A DNA stretch of 35,668 bases from Spiroplasma endosymbiont of Danaus chrysippus (GTDB lineage: Bacteria > Bacillota_I > Bacilli_A > Mycoplasmatales > VBWQ01): positions 173,635 to 209,302 of the forward strand of contig NZ_CADDIL010000003.1 of the NCBI RefSeq assembly GCF_902809815.1. Reading direction: 5' to 3'. Both the position numbers and the translations under genes were made by a program. The notes under the pieces are model-generated. The model was not told the origin of the DNA and did no database searches. It was given only the letters and a program-made list of their open reading frames with translations. How positions within the stretch are numbered: position 1 is the first letter of the stretch; each line of letters begins with the position of its first letter. Below, in pieces: positions 8,951 through 19,397 of the stretch.

Positions 8951-10123
8951 TTATATTTTTTCAATATCTTTAAAACTATTTATTAAAATTTGTTCTCAAT
9001 CAATTATTTGCTTTAAATCATTTTCTAAAAGTTCAAATTCTTTAATCTTTGGTTGTGTAACAGGGTTTTTGGGAACAAATAATGAACAACAATCAGCGAA
9101 TGGTAAAATTGATGTTTCATAAGTACCAATTTTTTTAGCAAGATTAATAATATCAACTTTATCTTCGGCAATTAAACTACGCAAAATTGGTAAATTGCTA
9201 ACAATATTAATAGCATTAATACTTGCTAATGTTTGTGAAGCAACCTGACCAATCGCTTCACCAGTTGCTAATGCTTGAATTTTATATTTTTCTGCAAATA
9301 AACTAGCAATTCTAATAAACATTCTACGCATTAAAGTAATACGATAACTTTCTTTCTTAATATGACTTAATTCATTTTGCAAGTTAGTAAAATTGCAAAT
9401 ATATAAATTTTTACTACCAGCATTATAAGGTGCTAAAATTTGAACTAAAGTTTCTACTTTTTTTAATGCTGTTGGTAAAGTAAAAGGTGGAGTAGCAAAA
9501 TGTAAATATTGAACTTGTAATCCTCGTTTCATTAATTTATATGCTGCTACAGGGGAATCAATACCACCGCTCAATAATAATAACACTTTCCCTGAACTAC
9601 CTACTGGAAATCCACCAGCACCAATAATTTTATTTGCAAATAAATAAATATCATCCTTATTAACTTTGATATTTATTTTTAAATCAGGATTAGTAACATT
9701 AACTTTTAAATCTGTTTTTTTTAAAATTATAGAAGCTATAATTTTAACTATTTGTTCTGAATTTAATGAAAAACTCTTATCACTACGACTAACAAAAAGT
9801 TTAAATGTTTTAAAATTTGTTAGATCTTGACTTAAAATTAATGATATTACTTTTTCTGATAATATTTCCATATTTTTAGCAATTCTAAAAGCAGGTGATA
9901 ATGAACTAATGCCAAATATTTTCACCAAAATATTAATAACATCATTCATTACGTCAAGAGATAAATTAGTTAGTTCCATCCGATCATGAAAATGAATAAT
10001 ATTTATTTGTTTATAATCACTAAGAGCATACTTAATATTTATTTTTAATTGTTTAATAAAATCAATCCGATTTTTACTTTTAGTTGTTAATTCACCATAA
10101 CGAATAATAATAATTGGTACCAT
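8951..10123 (-). CDS. thiI: tRNA 4-thiouridine synthase ThiI
   Basis: A 390-residue enzyme that activates U8 of tRNA with ATP for sulfur transfer. The N-terminal ferredoxin-like and THUMP region occupies about residues 1-165. The PP-loop ATP-binding motif is SGGIDSP at 185-191 (LLLLSGGIDSPVAAYKLMKRG). There is no C-terminal rhodanese domain, as in Firmicutes forms that take sulfur from a dedicated cysteine desulfurase; no such partner is in the window. It ends with DWEQILINSFKDIEKI after a TGA tryptophan. It starts 23 bp after the ezrA-like gene. In Bacillus, ezrA and thiI are also near neighbours. Confidence 0.93.
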
Positions 10124-10146
10124 TTAATTTTCCTCTTTTTTAAAAT

Positions 10147-11841
10147 TTATTCCATTAATTCCAATAATAATGTTAATGCTTTTTGATTATGATTATTAGT
10201 GATATTATTTTCAATTTCATTAAATTTACTATTAAGTTGCTGATTAATTGAACGATGACGATTAGCATAAACAAGAGTTAAATGTGATAATTTATGAATA
10301 GTAATTTCCATTTTTAATTCAGTATAAAGATGAAAAATTTTATTTTGTAAATCATTAAATTTACTAAAAGAAGAATTATCATAATTTCCATTTTTAAAAT
10401 TTAAAATAGTATCATTTATTAAATATTGTAAATCACTAAACTTTTCTTTATAAATTTCATTTAAATAATAAAAATTAATATTATTTAAAATATTATCAAT
10501 TTGTAACATCATTGAATTGATTTTATCAACATAAGTTTTAAATTTAATTTTTGCTTTATTTTGTTCATTCAACAATTTATTATACTCTTTTAAACTATTA
10601 AAAACAACAATACTATTTTCAAATAATGCTGCTAATAACATCACTAATGTTTCATAACTAGTATTTTTTATTGATTTTTGATGTTCTATGATTAATAAAT
10701 TATCAAAATGATTAACAGTAGCAAGTTGTTTATTAATAATAGTTTCTAAGTTAGTTTTTTTGCTATTTTCTATCATTTTAGAATTAATTTTATTTGAAAG
10801 AGCAATTTCATTTTTAATAGTTTCAAATATTTCATTAAAATTAAAACTCATAACTAAAAATTTTTCATAATTTTGTTTAAAAATATTATAAAATATTTGT
10901 TCTTTATCAATTTTATTACTAAAAGTGGCAATTAATTTTAATATTTCTTGAGTGTTAACCTTAGCTTTTTTGTATTGTAAATTATTAATTTGTTTATTAA
11001 TAAAACTTAACTTTTCATCAACGTTTGCTACTAATTGTTCGTATTGTAAAAGTAAAGTATTATTTATTTTTATCATTTGATATTTATTTTTTAAGGCCGC
11101 CATTTTCTGTTTAATTTCATATGTTATAATATAACGAAGTGTTGGTAAATTATCTAAAATTTCTGCCAATGTTACAACAGCAATCGCAATCTCACTTAAA
11201 ATAGTAATAATTTGACTAACATTAATAGCATTAATATTTGTTTCTAATTCTTTAAACATATCATTAATTATTTTAATAACTTCATCTAATTGTTCTCGAT
11301 TAAGATCGTTTTGTAAATTAATCTTGATCATTTGATCTTGTAAATAATTAAAATTTTGTTTAAAAAATAATTGATATTCTCGTAATAATTGATCAATACT
11401 AATAAAATAATCTATTTCAATTGTTAATAACTGCAACTGATTTTTTAAATTATTACTCTTATTATGCATTCTATACATTAATTTATATCTTTTTCATAAT
11501 TCTTTATTATTTTGTAATTTTAAAATTTGAATATAATTTTTAAAAACCTTATTTAAATCTTTTTTTAAAAAAAGATTATAACGACTAATTCAAATCCCTA
11601 AAATAGAACTATATTGTTCATTTGCTTGTACCATTTGATTAATACGATTTAATCTTTCTTTAATATTAATATTTTGAATATATTGCAAATTTTTATAAAC
11701 CATAAATTGTTTATTTTTATACGAACTAAAAATTACTAATAAACTTGTTAAAACTATAATAGTAAAAATTAATAAACTAATAATAGTTATTATAATAATT
11801 TGTGCACTAGTTAATTTATAAATTTTTATTAACATCAACAT
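10147..11841 (-). CDS. ezrA: EzrA-like septation-ring regulator
   Basis: A 564-residue protein with one N-terminal membrane helix (about residues 12-38) and a long cytoplasmic part that is nearly all predicted helix and coiled coil, rich in Asn, Lys, Ile and Leu. Length, topology and position next to thiI match EzrA, the spectrin-like regulator of FtsZ ring assembly in Firmicutes. Sequence motifs are weak, so the name rests mainly on architecture and neighbourhood. The reading frame crosses TGA tryptophans between 11478 and 11590. The start has GGAG nine bases upstream. Other membrane-anchored coiled-coil proteins remain possible. Confidence 0.68.
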
Positions 11842-11885
11842 AGTTTTATTCTCCTTTCCTTATATCTTAAATATATTAAAAGATA

Positions 11886-12659
11886 TTAATCTTTTATTTT
11901 ATTATTACTTCTAAAATATTTAATAATATCAACCAAACCTAAAAATAACATTTGTGGTTCATAAATATAAGAAAAATCAAAATAAGATTTTAAAATTGGT
12001 ACACTACCCCCTGTTAAAATTACAGGTAAACTAATATTTGTTTCATTTTGAATTCTAGCAACTATACTATTAATCATTGCACTAAAACCATAACCATAAC
12101 CAATTGATAAAGCATGATTAGTATTTTTACCTAACATTGATTGATAATGTTGCATTTCAAAATCGACAAGTAAAGCAGCATTATCAATCAATGCATCTTT
12201 ACTTGTACTAAATCCAGGTCCAATAATAAGGCCAACCAAAACATCATTAACAACAACACTATAGGTAGTAGCAGTTCCCAAACTGACAACTATCGCATTG
12301 TGATACTTAGTATAAGCAGCATATGATAATGCTATCAAATCACTACCTAATTGACGATTTTCTAAATTAAGTTTTAAAGGTAAAGAACTTAGTAAATTGA
12401 AATCAACAATTAACGGTTTTAAATTATATCTAAAAACAATTAATTTTTCTATTATTATTAAAAAATTTGGAACAACACAACTAATAACAGCTTCTTCAAA
12501 ATGTAATTTTTTATTTAATTTAAATGCTTTTTTCAATTGAACAATTGCAGTTTTACTTTTGGTTTCTATTACTGCTCATTGTTCAATAATTTCACTATCA
12601 TTAATCATAGCAATCTTAATTAATGTATTACCAATATCTACTAATAACAAACTTTTCAT
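11886..12659 (-). CDS. coaX: Type III pantothenate kinase
   Basis: A 257-residue ASKHA-fold kinase that phosphorylates pantothenate in the first step of coenzyme A synthesis. Visible motifs: the N-terminal phosphate-binding VDIGNTLIKI (Asp8), GSDLIALSYAA at 105, LGTATT (127-132), and IGPGFSTSKDAL. The usual G-x-D-R motif reads GSDL, a replacement in the pantothenate-binding motif. The start ATG lies three bases downstream of the cyclase gene's stop, so the two genes are almost certainly cotranscribed. One tryptophan is a TGA codon. Confidence 0.87.
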
Positions 12660-12661
12660 TA

Positions 12662-13336
12662 TTATACTTGTTGAACCATTTCTTTAGTTGAAGCTAATTC
12701 ATCATATAGTGTACGAACAAGATTATTTAAGTTTTCAACTTGTAAAAACTTACCACTACGAGCTATTGAAACAGAACCATTAGTTTCACTAACAATAACT
12801 GATACTGCATCAGTTTGCTCTGATATTCCAATAGCAGCACGATGACGTGAACCAAATTGACTAGATATTTTTTTATTAGTTAGTGGAAAATAAGTAGAGG
12901 TACATTCAATACGACCTAAACGAATAATAACTGCACCATCATGCAATGGTGAACCTTTAATAAAAATAGATTGTAATAGTTGTGAAGTTACTTCACCATC
13001 AATTTTTACTCCCAAATCAGTATATTCATTTAATGAAACATTCCTTTCAATAGTAATTAGTGCTCCAATTTTTTCTTCTGCTAATTTAATCACTGCTTCT
13101 GCTAAAACACTTGCTAACATTCTTTTTTCTGAAGTTGCTAGTAGTTTCATATGAGATTTATTTCTTGTTGTTCATCAAACTTTTTTACCACGAATAAAGG
13201 TATTCATAACTATTAAAATAAGAATTGTCATTAATAAAGAAATGGTTATTCCAAATAAAACCGCTATTTCAGCAATAACTGTTCCAATATCTGCTGAAAT
13301 TACAGTCGAAATAATATTTAACGGTAATACACTCAT
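12662..13336 (-). CDS. cdaA: Diadenylate cyclase (CdaA/CdaM type)
   Basis: A 224-residue membrane cyclase that makes cyclic di-AMP from ATP. A hydrophobic N-terminus (about residues 17-45) precedes the DAC domain, with KGSPLHDGAVII (DGA at 133-135) and GSRHRAAIG (RHR at 164-166), the two catalytic signatures. It has fewer membrane helices than the three-helix CdaA of Bacillus and resembles the shorter mycoplasma CdaM. The start is uncertain: I used MSVLPLN; in-frame alternatives are ATG at 13351 and GTG at 13372. No ybbR-like regulator or glmM follows; coaX does. Confidence 0.9.
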
Positions 13337-13413
13337 ATTAAATACCACCATTCCTTTATTTTTTGATTTCACTACTTTAATTATAAAGTAAAAAAATTAT
13401 TTTTGATATTATT

Positions 13414-13440
13414 AGTATAACAACTTATCATAATTTACAA
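13414..13440 (-). promoter_or_regulatory. Candidate promoter for cdaA-coaX
   Basis: On the minus strand TGTTATACT forms an extended -10 element, with a TTGTAA -35 candidate about 15 bp upstream. It lies between the terminator of the upstream gene and the cyclase start, where an operon promoter is expected. Confidence 0.4.
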
Positions 13441-13442
13441 AA

Positions 13443-13474
13443 TACTCCTTTTAAAAATAAATTTAAAAGGAGTA
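13443..13474 (-). terminator. Terminator after coiled-coil gene
   Basis: A perfect 13-bp stem (TACTCCTTTTAAA with its complement) around a 6-nt loop, followed by a short U-rich stretch on the minus strand. It lies 76 bp beyond the stop of the unknown gene at 13550 and separates it from the cyclase operon. Confidence 0.65.
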
Positions 13475-13549
13475 CTAATATTTTTGATAATTTTAGATTT
13501 TATCTTATATAAGTTTATAAAATTATTATTTGTTAATTATCTTTATTAA

Positions 13550-14056
13550 CTATAAATTTGGTACAGTGTTATGAACATAATTTTTATTTACTACGGATAA
13601 TGTTGATAAATTCTTATTTACTTCTGCTTTTATTAAAAAATCATTATCACTATCTTTACTGTTTTCTGATAAAGATATTTTTTCTTCTACTATTGTTATC
13701 TCTCTTAACACTGCTGATACTTTTTCTTTTAATTCTACTAATAATGTTAATGATTTTGCTGTTTTTAATTCTTTAGCATCTAATACTTTTTTTTCTAATA
13801 TTTCCAATACTTGTGATAATGATATTTTTAATTTTGTTAATGTTTCTTTTGTTTTTTCCACTGATAAAAGTTCTGTTTCTAATTGTTTTAATGATTTCAA
13901 GAAATATGATAAATCATTTTCTAATGTAGATTTGTATACTGCTAATTCTGATTTTCATTTCTTTTTTGTTTTTTGTAATTCTTTTATCATTAATTCTATT
14001 GGCATTACAATACCGTAGGCTATTAAGCTGGCTAATGCCTTTAGTGCTAAACCCAT
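13550..14056 (-). CDS. Unknown coiled-coil protein, 168 residues
   Basis: I do not recognise this protein. It begins MGLALKALASLIAYGIVMPIEL, a hydrophobic segment that could be a membrane anchor or uncleaved signal. Residues of about 25-125 are a charged helical region with regular leucines (KTKETLTKLKISLSQVLEIL), a likely coiled coil, followed by a polar tail ending in NTVPNL. It reads through one TGA tryptophan near residue 34. AAGGAAG lies nine bases before the ATG. It has its own terminator and about 190 bp of AT-rich sequence up to gmk. Mollicute-specific cytoskeletal or surface roles are conceivable but unsupported. Confidence 0.75.
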
Positions 14057-14246
14057 CTTTTAATCTTCCTTTTCTAATTAAATAAAAAAATCTATTACTT
14101 TAAAATTAAAGAAATAGGATTTAAAATAAACTTGATATTAAGTTTATAAAATTATTGTAATATAGTTTTCTATACCATTATATTTTTATACAAATTAACA
14201 TCGTTAAATGTTTTTAATATTTAATTCTAAACTATCAAATCAAAAA

Positions 14247-14825
14247 CTAATTAATATTATTTTTAATAATATCTGTTATTTTTTTAACAGCAATATCTAA
14301 GTCATCGTTAATAACAATATAATCATATTCATGTTGAACTTTAAATTCTTCTTTTGCTTTATTTAACCTTTTCTCAATAATTACTTCTGACTCACTAGCA
14401 CGCATACGAATTCTTTGTTCTAATTCTTGATAAGAAGGAGGCATAATAAAAATACTCATAATATCATTGCGATGTTCATAATTTTTTAAAACTTGACTAG
14501 CACCATCAACCTCAATTTCCAAAATAACGTTATAACCTTGATTTTGCAAATTTAAAACATAACTCTTACTAGTACCATAGTAATTACCAATAAAATTTGT
14601 ATATTCTAAAAAATCATTACCTTTAACATGATTTAAAAAAGTTGATACATCAACAAAAAAATAATTAATGCCATCTTGTTCTTTATTACGTGGTTTTCTT
14701 GTTGTCATCGAAACTGAATATGCTAAATTTAATGATTTATCAGCAAATAATTTAGCAATAATTGCACCCTTACCAACACCACTTGGTCCAGAAAGAATAA
14801 TTAATTTTCCTTTTTTTTGTGCCAT
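14247..14825 (-). CDS. gmk: Guanylate kinase
   Basis: A 192-residue enzyme that converts GMP to GDP with ATP. The P-loop GPSGVGKG lies at residues 13-20. The following VSMTTRKPRNKEQDGINYFFV stretch is the GMP-binding signature, and DYIVINDDLD near the C-terminus is typical of the family. Full family length. It starts 14 bp after the rsmD stop with no strong Shine-Dalgarno site, suggesting reinitiation from the upstream gene. Confidence 0.97.
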   Translation of the reverse strand: MAQKKGKLIILSGPSGVGKGAIIAKLFADKSLNLAYSVSMTTRKPRNKEQDGINYFFVDVSTFLNHVKGNDFLEYTNFIGNYYGTSKSYVLNLQNQGYNVILEIEVDGASQVLKNYEHRNDIMSIFIMPPSYQELEQRIRMRASESEVIIEKRLNKAKEEFKVQHEYDYIVINDDLDIAVKKITDIIKNNIN

Positions 14826-14839
14826 TTACATTCTACTTT

Positions 14840-15397
14840 CTACTTTTCATAAAATTGAATTATTTTAATATATATTTTACCGTATTTTTTATTAGATACT
14901 ACTTTAAAATGGAAATTTAATTGTAAATTTTCAAGTGATACATTTGTTTCTAAAACAATTAAAGCATTATTAGCAAGTAAATTATTTTTATAAAAGAAAT
15001 CAATAATTCACTGTTGACAAGTAATATTTGCAAACGGTGGATCAATAAAAACAATATCACACTGTTGTACTAGTGTTTTACTAAAAATTTGATAATCCAA
15101 ATTACTTATTTTAACTTGTTCTTGTAAATTACAAGCAAAACAATTTTGATTAATAATATTACAAGCAGCTTTATTAATATCATTTGCAAAAGCAAATTTT
15201 GCCCCTCGTGATAAACTTTCAAGAATTAAATTACCACTTCCAGCAAATAAATCAACAACAATTTTATCTTCAAAACTACAATAATTTAACATAATATTAA
15301 AAATATTTTCTTTAATTCGATTTAATGTTGGCCGTGTTGATAAACCATCTAAAGTAATTATTTTTTTTCCTTTTAATTTTCCAGCAATAATTTTCAT
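14840..15397 (-). CDS. rsmD: 16S rRNA (guanine-N2)-methyltransferase RsmD
   Basis: A 185-residue SAM-dependent methyltransferase for G966 (E. coli numbering) of 16S rRNA. The N-terminus MKIIAGKLKGKKI with TRPTLNRIKENIFNI is characteristic. The SAM-binding motif is DLFAGSGN (49-56) and the catalytic motif is DPPF (119-122), a variant of the usual DPPY. A TGA tryptophan follows at residue 130. It heads an rsmD-gmk pair and diverges from def. Confidence 0.93.
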
Positions 15398-15418
15398 GTT
15401 TTCTCCAAAATTTAGTTT

Positions 15419-15446
15419 ATAATAACTTTATCATTAAATTTGATAA
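15419..15446 (-). promoter_or_regulatory. Candidate rsmD-gmk promoter
   Basis: On the minus strand TTATCA, a 16-bp spacer and TATTAT lie just upstream of the rsmD start. It overlaps the divergent def promoter candidate, so the two could influence each other. Confidence 0.4.
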
Positions 15447-15470
15447 AAGCAAATTAGTTTAATTTATTAT
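15440..15470 (+). promoter_or_regulatory. Candidate def promoter
   Basis: TTGATA with a TATTAT-like -10 about 19 bp downstream (or TTTATT at 17 bp) lies 29 bp before the def start, leaving a short leader with the GAAAGGA ribosome site. Confidence 0.35.
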
Positions 15471-15498
15471 TTATTACAAACTGATGAAAGGATCTGCA

Positions 15499-16089
15499 AT
15501 GTTAAAAAAATTACAAAACGAAGTACCATCAGCATCTTGAATTACTGAAGATACAAAACCTAGTTTATTAAAACCTTGTGCTGATGTTGTTTTACCCTTA
15601 ACACCTAAAGATGAAAATATTATGAAACGTATGATTGATTGAGTAAAAGCATCACAAGATAAAGAATTTAATGCTAACAACATTTTAACCGAAGCTATTG
15701 GTATTGCTGCACCACAAATTGGAGAAAATATAAAAATGTATTATATTTTATTACCAATTCCTGATAAAAATGAAAAGATTATTTACTATGAACATGCATT
15801 AATAAATCCAAAAATCATTGGTAAAAGCGAACAAATAGCTTATTTAAAAAAAGGTGAAGGTTGTTTAAGTGTAACTAATCACCCTCATGAAGGTTTAGTT
15901 CCACGTAGTTATAAAATCAACATTACAGGTTATGATTATTTCAAAAAGAAAAAAGTAACTTTAACTGTTAGAAGTTATGAAGCAATTGTTTTTCAACATG
16001 AGCAAGACCATTTAGAAGGAAAACTCTTTTATCATCACATTAATAAGGATAATCCTTGACTTAATGATGATAAATGGATTATGATATAA
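15499..16089 (+). CDS. def: Peptide deformylase
   Basis: A 196-residue metalloenzyme that removes the formyl group from nascent N-termini. All three family motifs are visible: AIGIAAPQ (66-73; the usual first Gly is Ala), EGCLSV with metal-ligand Cys122, and HEQDH (167-171) supplying the two His ligands and the catalytic Glu. It is somewhat long, with N-terminal and mid-loop extensions like other Gram-positive type 2 enzymes. Tryptophans at residues 14, 48 and 187 are TGA codons. GAAAGGA precedes the ATG. Confidence 0.95.
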
Positions 16090-16117
16090 AGTAGAATGAT
16101 AAACTTAAGTTTTTAAA

Positions 16118-16146
16118 TTGTTTTATTATAGTTAAATATAATATAC
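16118..16146 (+). promoter_or_regulatory. Candidate rnj promoter
   Basis: A consensus TATAAT occurs at 16137-16142 about 107 bp before the rnj start, with only a weak -35 (TTGTTT gives 13 bp spacing; with ATATAC at 17 bp). The long AT-rich leader has no strong hairpin. Confidence 0.3.
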
Positions 16147-16248
16147 CAAATAAGTAATAAGTAAAAACATGATTAAATTCATTACATTTTTTATGTTATG
16201 TTTTATGTTATTTCCTTATAATTTTAAAATGAATGAAGGAGAAAAAAT

Positions 16249-17961
16249 ATGAGTGATACACCCACAAAAAATACTATACCAGTTAAAAAGTTCGTCACGA
16301 AAATCTTTGCGCTTGGTGGGCTAGAAGAAGTTGGAAAAAATACTTATGTAATTGAACAAGATAATGAAATTATTATTATTGATGCTGGAGTAAAATTTGC
16401 TGATGCTTCTATGCCAGGAATTGAAGCAGTAATTCCTGATTATAGTTACCTAAAAGAAAATAAACATAAAATTAAAGGAATATTTATTACTCATGGTCAT
16501 GAAGATCATATTGGTGGTATACCATACTTATTAAAAGAAATTAGTGATATTCCAGCTATTTATGCTCCTAACTTAGCAGCAGCTTTAATTCGTCATAAAA
16601 TTAAGGACAAAGGAATAAAATCAAAAATAAAAATAAATATTGTTGATGGTAATAGTAAAATTAAAACTAACAGATTTATTATTAGTTTTTTTGCTGTTAA
16701 TCATTCAATTCCTGATGCATATGGAATTTGTGTAGAAAATTCAAATGGAACTGTTGTAACAACAGGTGATTATAAATTCGATTGAACACCTTTAGGTCAT
16801 AAAGCAGATATTGATAAAATGGCACAAATGGGTCAAAAAGGAGTAACATTATTTTTAGCAGATTCAACGAATGCTGAAGTACCCGGTTATACAATGACAG
16901 AAATGCTTGTTGTTAAAAGAATTAGTGAAATATTTGCTAAAGCAAAGGGCAGAATTTTAATTTCTACTTTTGCTTCTAATGTACACCGTTTACAACAAAT
17001 TATTGAAGTTGCAACAAAACATAATAGAAAAGTTATTGTTGTTGGAAGAAGTTTAGAAAGAATAGTTAATGTTATTCGTCAAATGGGACATTTAAAAGTT
17101 CGTGATAGTTCATTTATTAAAGCAGAAGAAGCTAAAAAATATGATAATAATCAAATTGTTATTATTTGTACGGGTTCCCAAGGTGAACCAATGGCAGCAT
17201 TATCAAGAATTGCTAATCGCGAACATCGTCAAATAAAAATTATACCCGGTGATACAGTAATATTCTCTTCATCAGCAATTCCCGGTAACCGTGCTGACGT
17301 TGAAAGAGTAGTTAATAAACTAACACGACTTAGTGCGATTGTTGAAGAAAATTCACCATTAAATTGATTGCATACTTCTGGTCATGCTTCACAAGAAGAA
17401 CAAAAATTAATGTTAAATTTAATTAAACCATCATACTTTATGCCAATGCATGGTGATTATCGAATGTTAAAAGTTCATAAAGAAACAGCTGTATCAATTG
17501 GAATCCCTGAAGAAAATATATTTATTTGTGCTAACGGTGATCCAATTATTATGGATAATGGTAAATGTTCTTTAAGCGATAAACGCATTGCTGCTGATCC
17601 TATTTATGTTGATGGTGGTAAAGATATGTCAGGAGTAACAACCGCTGCAGTAATCCGTGATAGACAAATTCTTTCTAAAGATGGTTTAATTGCAATTGTT
17701 GTTTCTATTGATTCACAAAATAATAAATTATTAGCACCACCAACGTTTATTTCTCGCGGTTCTTTCTATGTTCGTGATGCAGCACCTTTAGTATCTGAAG
17801 CAATATCATTACTAACAAAAGCTATTAATGAAGTATTAAAAAGCGAAAGACCTACTTTTGCTACAATAAAAAATGCTATCAAATCAACATTAGCACCTTA
17901 TATATTTAAAAAGAAAAGAAGAAACCCTTTAATTATTCCTGTTATATTAAATAAAAAATAG
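16249..17961 (+). CDS. rnj: Ribonuclease J
   Basis: A 570-residue metallo-beta-lactamase/beta-CASP nuclease for mRNA decay and RNA maturation. The zinc motif THGHEDHIGG places HGHEDH at 82-87. The metal-ligand Asp is in LADSTNAE (about 205), the beta-CASP region has ISTFASNVHRLQQI, and GHASQEEQ and PMHGDYRML follow. The C-terminal domain is of normal length. The frame runs through TGA tryptophans at 16784 and 17365. It has an AAGGAGAAAAAAT ribosome site. Whether it corresponds to J1 or J2 cannot be decided from one paralogue. Confidence 0.95.
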
Positions 17962-17988
17962 TTTTTAAAACTATTTTTTATTTTTTTG
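17953..17988 (+). terminator. rnj terminator
   Basis: An AAAAAATAGTT stem pairs with AACTATTTTTT across a short loop and is followed by a run of T. It overlaps the rnj stop codon. Confidence 0.7.
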
Positions 17989-18031
17989 ATATATTTTATT
18001 AAAATAATTAGCATTGAGTATGATGCTATTA

Positions 18032-18277
18032 TTAAGGGTTAACTATTAATTCTTCTCCTACAAAAATCATAAATTCACCGATTTTAAATCTAACTGTAAT
18101 TTTATCATTGGCTATAAAATTACCTGTTGATTTATCATTTTTTGTTACTAACAATTTTAATGATCCTTTATTTAATAATTTTTGGATTCCAAAGATTGTT
18201 TTAACATTATCTTTAGAATTATCTAACATTGAAGTCAAATCACTCTTAATTTGAAATTTACTTACTGATTGGTGGTT
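18032..18277 (-). pseudogene. C-terminal remnant of an unknown gene, cut by IS3 element
   Basis: An open frame of about 81 codons whose 5' end runs into the IS3-type inverted repeat, so only the C-terminus survives. It reads SDLTSMLDNSKDNVKTIFGI... and ends GEELIVNP. The style (short polar beta-strand-like segments ending at the chain end) recalls C-terminal domains of Spiroplasma surface lipoproteins, but I do not recognise a family. The phage portal remnant on the other side of the IS is also minus-strand, but the two do not look like parts of one protein. Confidence 0.45.
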
Positions 18278-19397
18278 AGCCCTAAATACTGGACCACTTT
18301 TGGATAGACAGTTTTAAATTTTTATTTGTGAAATTGGTGGTTTTAGAAATTTAGAATGTATTCTTTCGTAATTATAAAACATAATATATTGGTTTACATC
18401 ATTTATAGCTTCATTGAGAGAAAAATATTGATTTGAACCTTTAGGTAGTCATTCTTGAGATAAATGAGAAAATCAGTTTTCAGATATTACATTGCCACCA
18501 ATATCATAAGGTTGTTTTTTGCTTAAAATTATTTGCTTATCAGCAGCTCAATTTGTGATGTCTTGACAATAAAATTCGTTGGCGTTATCTGAGTGTAAAA
18601 TAACGTTTTTTACTTGGTTTCAAGAGAATTGTTGATTTATTTTTTCAAGTGCAGGAAGGATTAAATCTTGATAGGATTTGTTTGAACATGTATTATAGCT
18701 TACAATATTATTTGAATAAAAATCAATAATTACAAAAAGATATAATCAACCTTCTTTAGTATTTATTTGTTTAGTGTCCATTGATCAAATTTGATTTGAA
18801 GAGGTTGTACTTTTATAATCTTTGTTTACTTTATCCATTGTAGGTATTCACTTATTTGGATTTTTTTTGTTTTTAGGATAGTTATTTTTAGTTTGTTTTA
18901 ATCCTTGAAGATTGTGATCTTTCATAATTTTTCGCATTTGTTTTGTTGATAATTCTAGATTTAAAATAATATGTTTGTATTGTTTTAATCATTCTTTAAA
19001 TGCTGAAAAAATTCGTAAATAGCCATAAATTTGTCCTTTTCTTGTAAAATGAAATTCAAGTAAAAGTTGGCATAATTCTTGATATTTATGTGTACAATTA
19101 CTAATTTGATTTTTTTCTTTTTTAATAGGGTTTTGTTTGTTTTTTACAAAATAATATGTTGATCGGTTTAGTTGAAGATGTTGGCAAAGATATCTAATTG
19201 AATATTGGTTTTTGCTATCATCAATAATTTGAATTTTTTGTTTGATATTTAACTTGTTAATTACTAATGCTATTTGTTTAATTTTATCCATTATTAAAAA
19301 TCCTTTCATGTCAAAATTAGTGTTAATTGTATAACACAATTGTTTTTCGAATACATTCAAGTTTTTTTTAAATTAATGGTCTAGTAAAAAGGGCTAA
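18276..19397 (-). mobile_element. IS3-family element (about 1.1 kb)
   Basis: Imperfect inverted repeats of about 21 bp bound it: TTAGCCCTAAATACTGGACCA at the left and TTAGCCCTTTTTACTAGACC as the reverse complement of the right. Inside is a single orfB-type transposase; there is no room for a normal orfA. I could not see a clear target duplication. Flanking fragments on the two sides look unrelated, so the site may have rearranged after insertion. Confidence 0.8.
18314..19291 (-). CDS. IS3-family transposase (orfB type, DDE)
   Basis: A 325-residue transposase with an HTH_21-like N-terminus (IRYLCQHLQLNRSTYYFVK) and an rve integrase core. The catalytic triad is visible: Asp172 (IWSMDTKQI), Asp235 (ILHSDNANEF) and Glu271 (VISENWFSHL), with the Asp-Glu spacing of 35 residues typical of IS3. 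It reads through several TGA tryptophans. The start at ATG 19291 has AAAGGA upstream. A normal IS3 makes an OrfA-OrfB fusion by frameshifting; orfA is missing here, so it may be inactive alone. Confidence 0.9.

Noticed and set aside
13558-13776. Plus-strand leucine-rich open frame of 72 codons
   Set aside because: It is the antisense shadow of the coiled-coil gene on the minus strand, has no ribosome site, and its composition comes from the complementary Lys/Glu codons.
15483-15500. CTGATGA before def as another hammerhead core
   Set aside because: No GAAA core, cleavage triplet or stems accompany it; it is just the ribosome-site region.
15474-15683. Minus-strand frame of 69 codons over the start of def
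   Set aside because: It is antisense to the def coding region, which shows all deformylase motifs when TGA is read as Trp.
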